64,000 bases of DNA. Origin: Klenkia marina (GTDB lineage: Bacteria > Actinomycetota > Actinomycetes > Mycobacteriales > Geodermatophilaceae). The stretch covers positions 496,001-560,000 of the forward strand of contig NZ_FMUH01000003.1 of NCBI RefSeq assembly GCF_900101025.1, in the 5' to 3' direction. Below, piece after piece: positions 63,425 to 64,000 of this stretch. How positions within the stretch are numbered: position 1 is the first letter of the stretch; every line of letters begins with the position of its first letter. The position numbers and the translations under genes are program-made. Below the pieces are notes generated by a model that made no database searches, was not told where the DNA came from, and saw only the letters and a list, made by a program, of their open reading frames with translations.

Positions 63425-64000
63425 ATGACCGAACCGCTGACCGAGCGCAACGGCCGCGTCGCCGCGGCCCGCAAGCTCACCCGCCGGGCCGGGCGGGACG
63501 CCGCCGGGGCCTTCCTCGCCGAGGGCCGGCAGGCGGTCGTCGAGGCGCTCGAGGCGGGGGCGGCCGCCGAGGTCTTCGTGACGCCCACGGCCGCCGAGGT
63601 CCACCGTGACCTCCTCGCCGGTGCCGGCGTGCCTGTGCGGTTGATCACCGACAAGGCCGCCGCGGGGCTGAGCGAGACGGCCACCCCGCAGGGTCTGGTG
63701 GCCGTCTGCCCGCTGCGCGACGTCCCGGCCGAGGCGCTGGTCCAGGACCCACCGCAGCTCGCGGTCGCGCTGGCCGAGCTCAACGACCCGGGCAACGCCG
63801 GCACCGTGCTGCGCACCGCCGACGCCTGCGGCGCCGGTGCCGTGGTCTTCGGCGCCGGGTCCGCTGACCCCTTCCAGGGCAAGACTGTCCGCTCCTCGGC
63901 CGGCAGCCTCTTCCACGTCGACGTCGTCCGCAGTGCCGCGCTGGATGTCCTGGTCCCGGCCGTGCAGGCGGCCGGGGTGCGGGTGCTCGCCGCCGCCGGC
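63425..64000 (+). CDS. TrmH-family (SPOUT) RNA methyltransferase, 5' part
   Basis: Runs off the window after 192 codons with no stop. The N-terminal substrate-binding region (NGRVAAARKLTRRAGRDAAG, FLAEGRQAVVEALEAGA) is followed by the SPOUT methyltransferase start: ALAELNDPGNAGTVLRTADA (motif 1, with Asn and Arg of the SAM/RNA site) and KTVRSSAGSLFHVDVV (motif 2). The final motif lies beyond the window. The family 2'-O-methylates ribose in rRNA or tRNA. ATG 63425 with GGGAGGA ahead. It is next to rplT, a usual actinobacterial order. Confidence 0.9.
   Translation, partial: MTEPLTERNGRVAAARKLTRRAGRDAAGAFLAEGRQAVVEALEAGAAAEVFVTPTAAEVHRDLLAGAGVPVRLITDKAAAGLSETATPQGLVAVCPLRDVPAEALVQDPPQLAVALAELNDPGNAGTVLRTADACGAGAVVFGAGSADPFQGKTVRSSAGSLFHVDVVRSAALDVLVPAVQAAGVRVLAAAG

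Overview
The window is a stretch of very GC-rich chromosome with dense, mostly leader-poor genes. It has many GTG starts, frequent ATGA/GTGA/TGATG stop-start overlaps and no insertion sequences, tRNAs, rRNAs or CRISPR arrays that I can see. Gene content points to an actinobacterium: a rib-his chain, an HemD-like nitrate regulator of the NnaR type, a DUF222 HNH endonuclease, a DUF3516 helicase, an Abhydrolase_9 protein and a mycobacterial-style LexA box. A Geodermatophilaceae-like soil or rock-dwelling organism fits best, but that is inference from gene content and base composition only.

Layout. 1-6.3 kb: the 3' end of rsmB, a small membrane protein, a GGDEF-EAL membrane protein and a membrane alpha/beta hydrolase. 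6.3-13.9 kb: a tightly overlapped run of acs, rpe, ribD, ribE, ribBA, ribH, hisE, hisG and a small unknown gene, closed by a 30-base palindrome. 14.0-24.7 kb: a catabolic island with an MFS carrier, a divergent LysR regulator, and a five-gene run (cyclase-type hydrolase, flavin monooxygenase, extradiol-type dioxygenase, FAH-family hydrolase, alpha/beta hydrolase), then a DUF2877 (AllH-like) gene facing a PucR regulator. 24.7-27.5 kb: cbtB-cbtA cobalt transport genes behind a cobalamin riboswitch, a FhuF-type iron-sulfur protein and a DUF998 membrane protein. 27.5-40.2 kb: small regulators and membrane proteins, an EVE-like/WcbI-like pair, a YnfM-type carrier, malQ, a CitE-like lyase, hrpB, and an operon of flavin oxidoreductase, GH13 enzyme and XRE-cupin regulator. 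40.3-48.8 kb: an SOS-controlled HNH endonuclease, two tandem TauE/SafE exporters, a DUF3516 helicase overlapping mmuM, arfB and a beta-carbonic anhydrase. 49.0-57.8 kb: an assimilatory nitrate locus (nasA, nirB, nirD, narK, nnaR). 57.8-61.8 kb: a deacetylase, a TetR-like regulator, a polyacidic lipoprotein, a kinase, a metallo-beta-lactamase fold hydrolase and a PH-like membrane protein. 61.8-64 kb: infC-rpmI-rplT with a structured leader, then a truncated TrmH-family methyltransferase.

How the parts work together. The acs-rpe-rib-his run joins acetate activation and pentose phosphate supply (ribulose-5-phosphate) to riboflavin and histidine synthesis. The nitrate locus holds uptake, both reductive steps and a dedicated regulator. 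The catabolic island holds import, ring hydroxylation, ring cleavage and hydrolysis under one divergent LysR regulator; its substrate is unknown and it is the best candidate here for an undescribed pathway. Other points worth attention are a LexA box on the promoter of the HNH gene, an AUC start on infC preceded by a leader with a possible short ORF and hairpins, and a nitrate reductase that carries an in-frame C-terminal domain with its own Shine-Dalgarno sequence and GTG.
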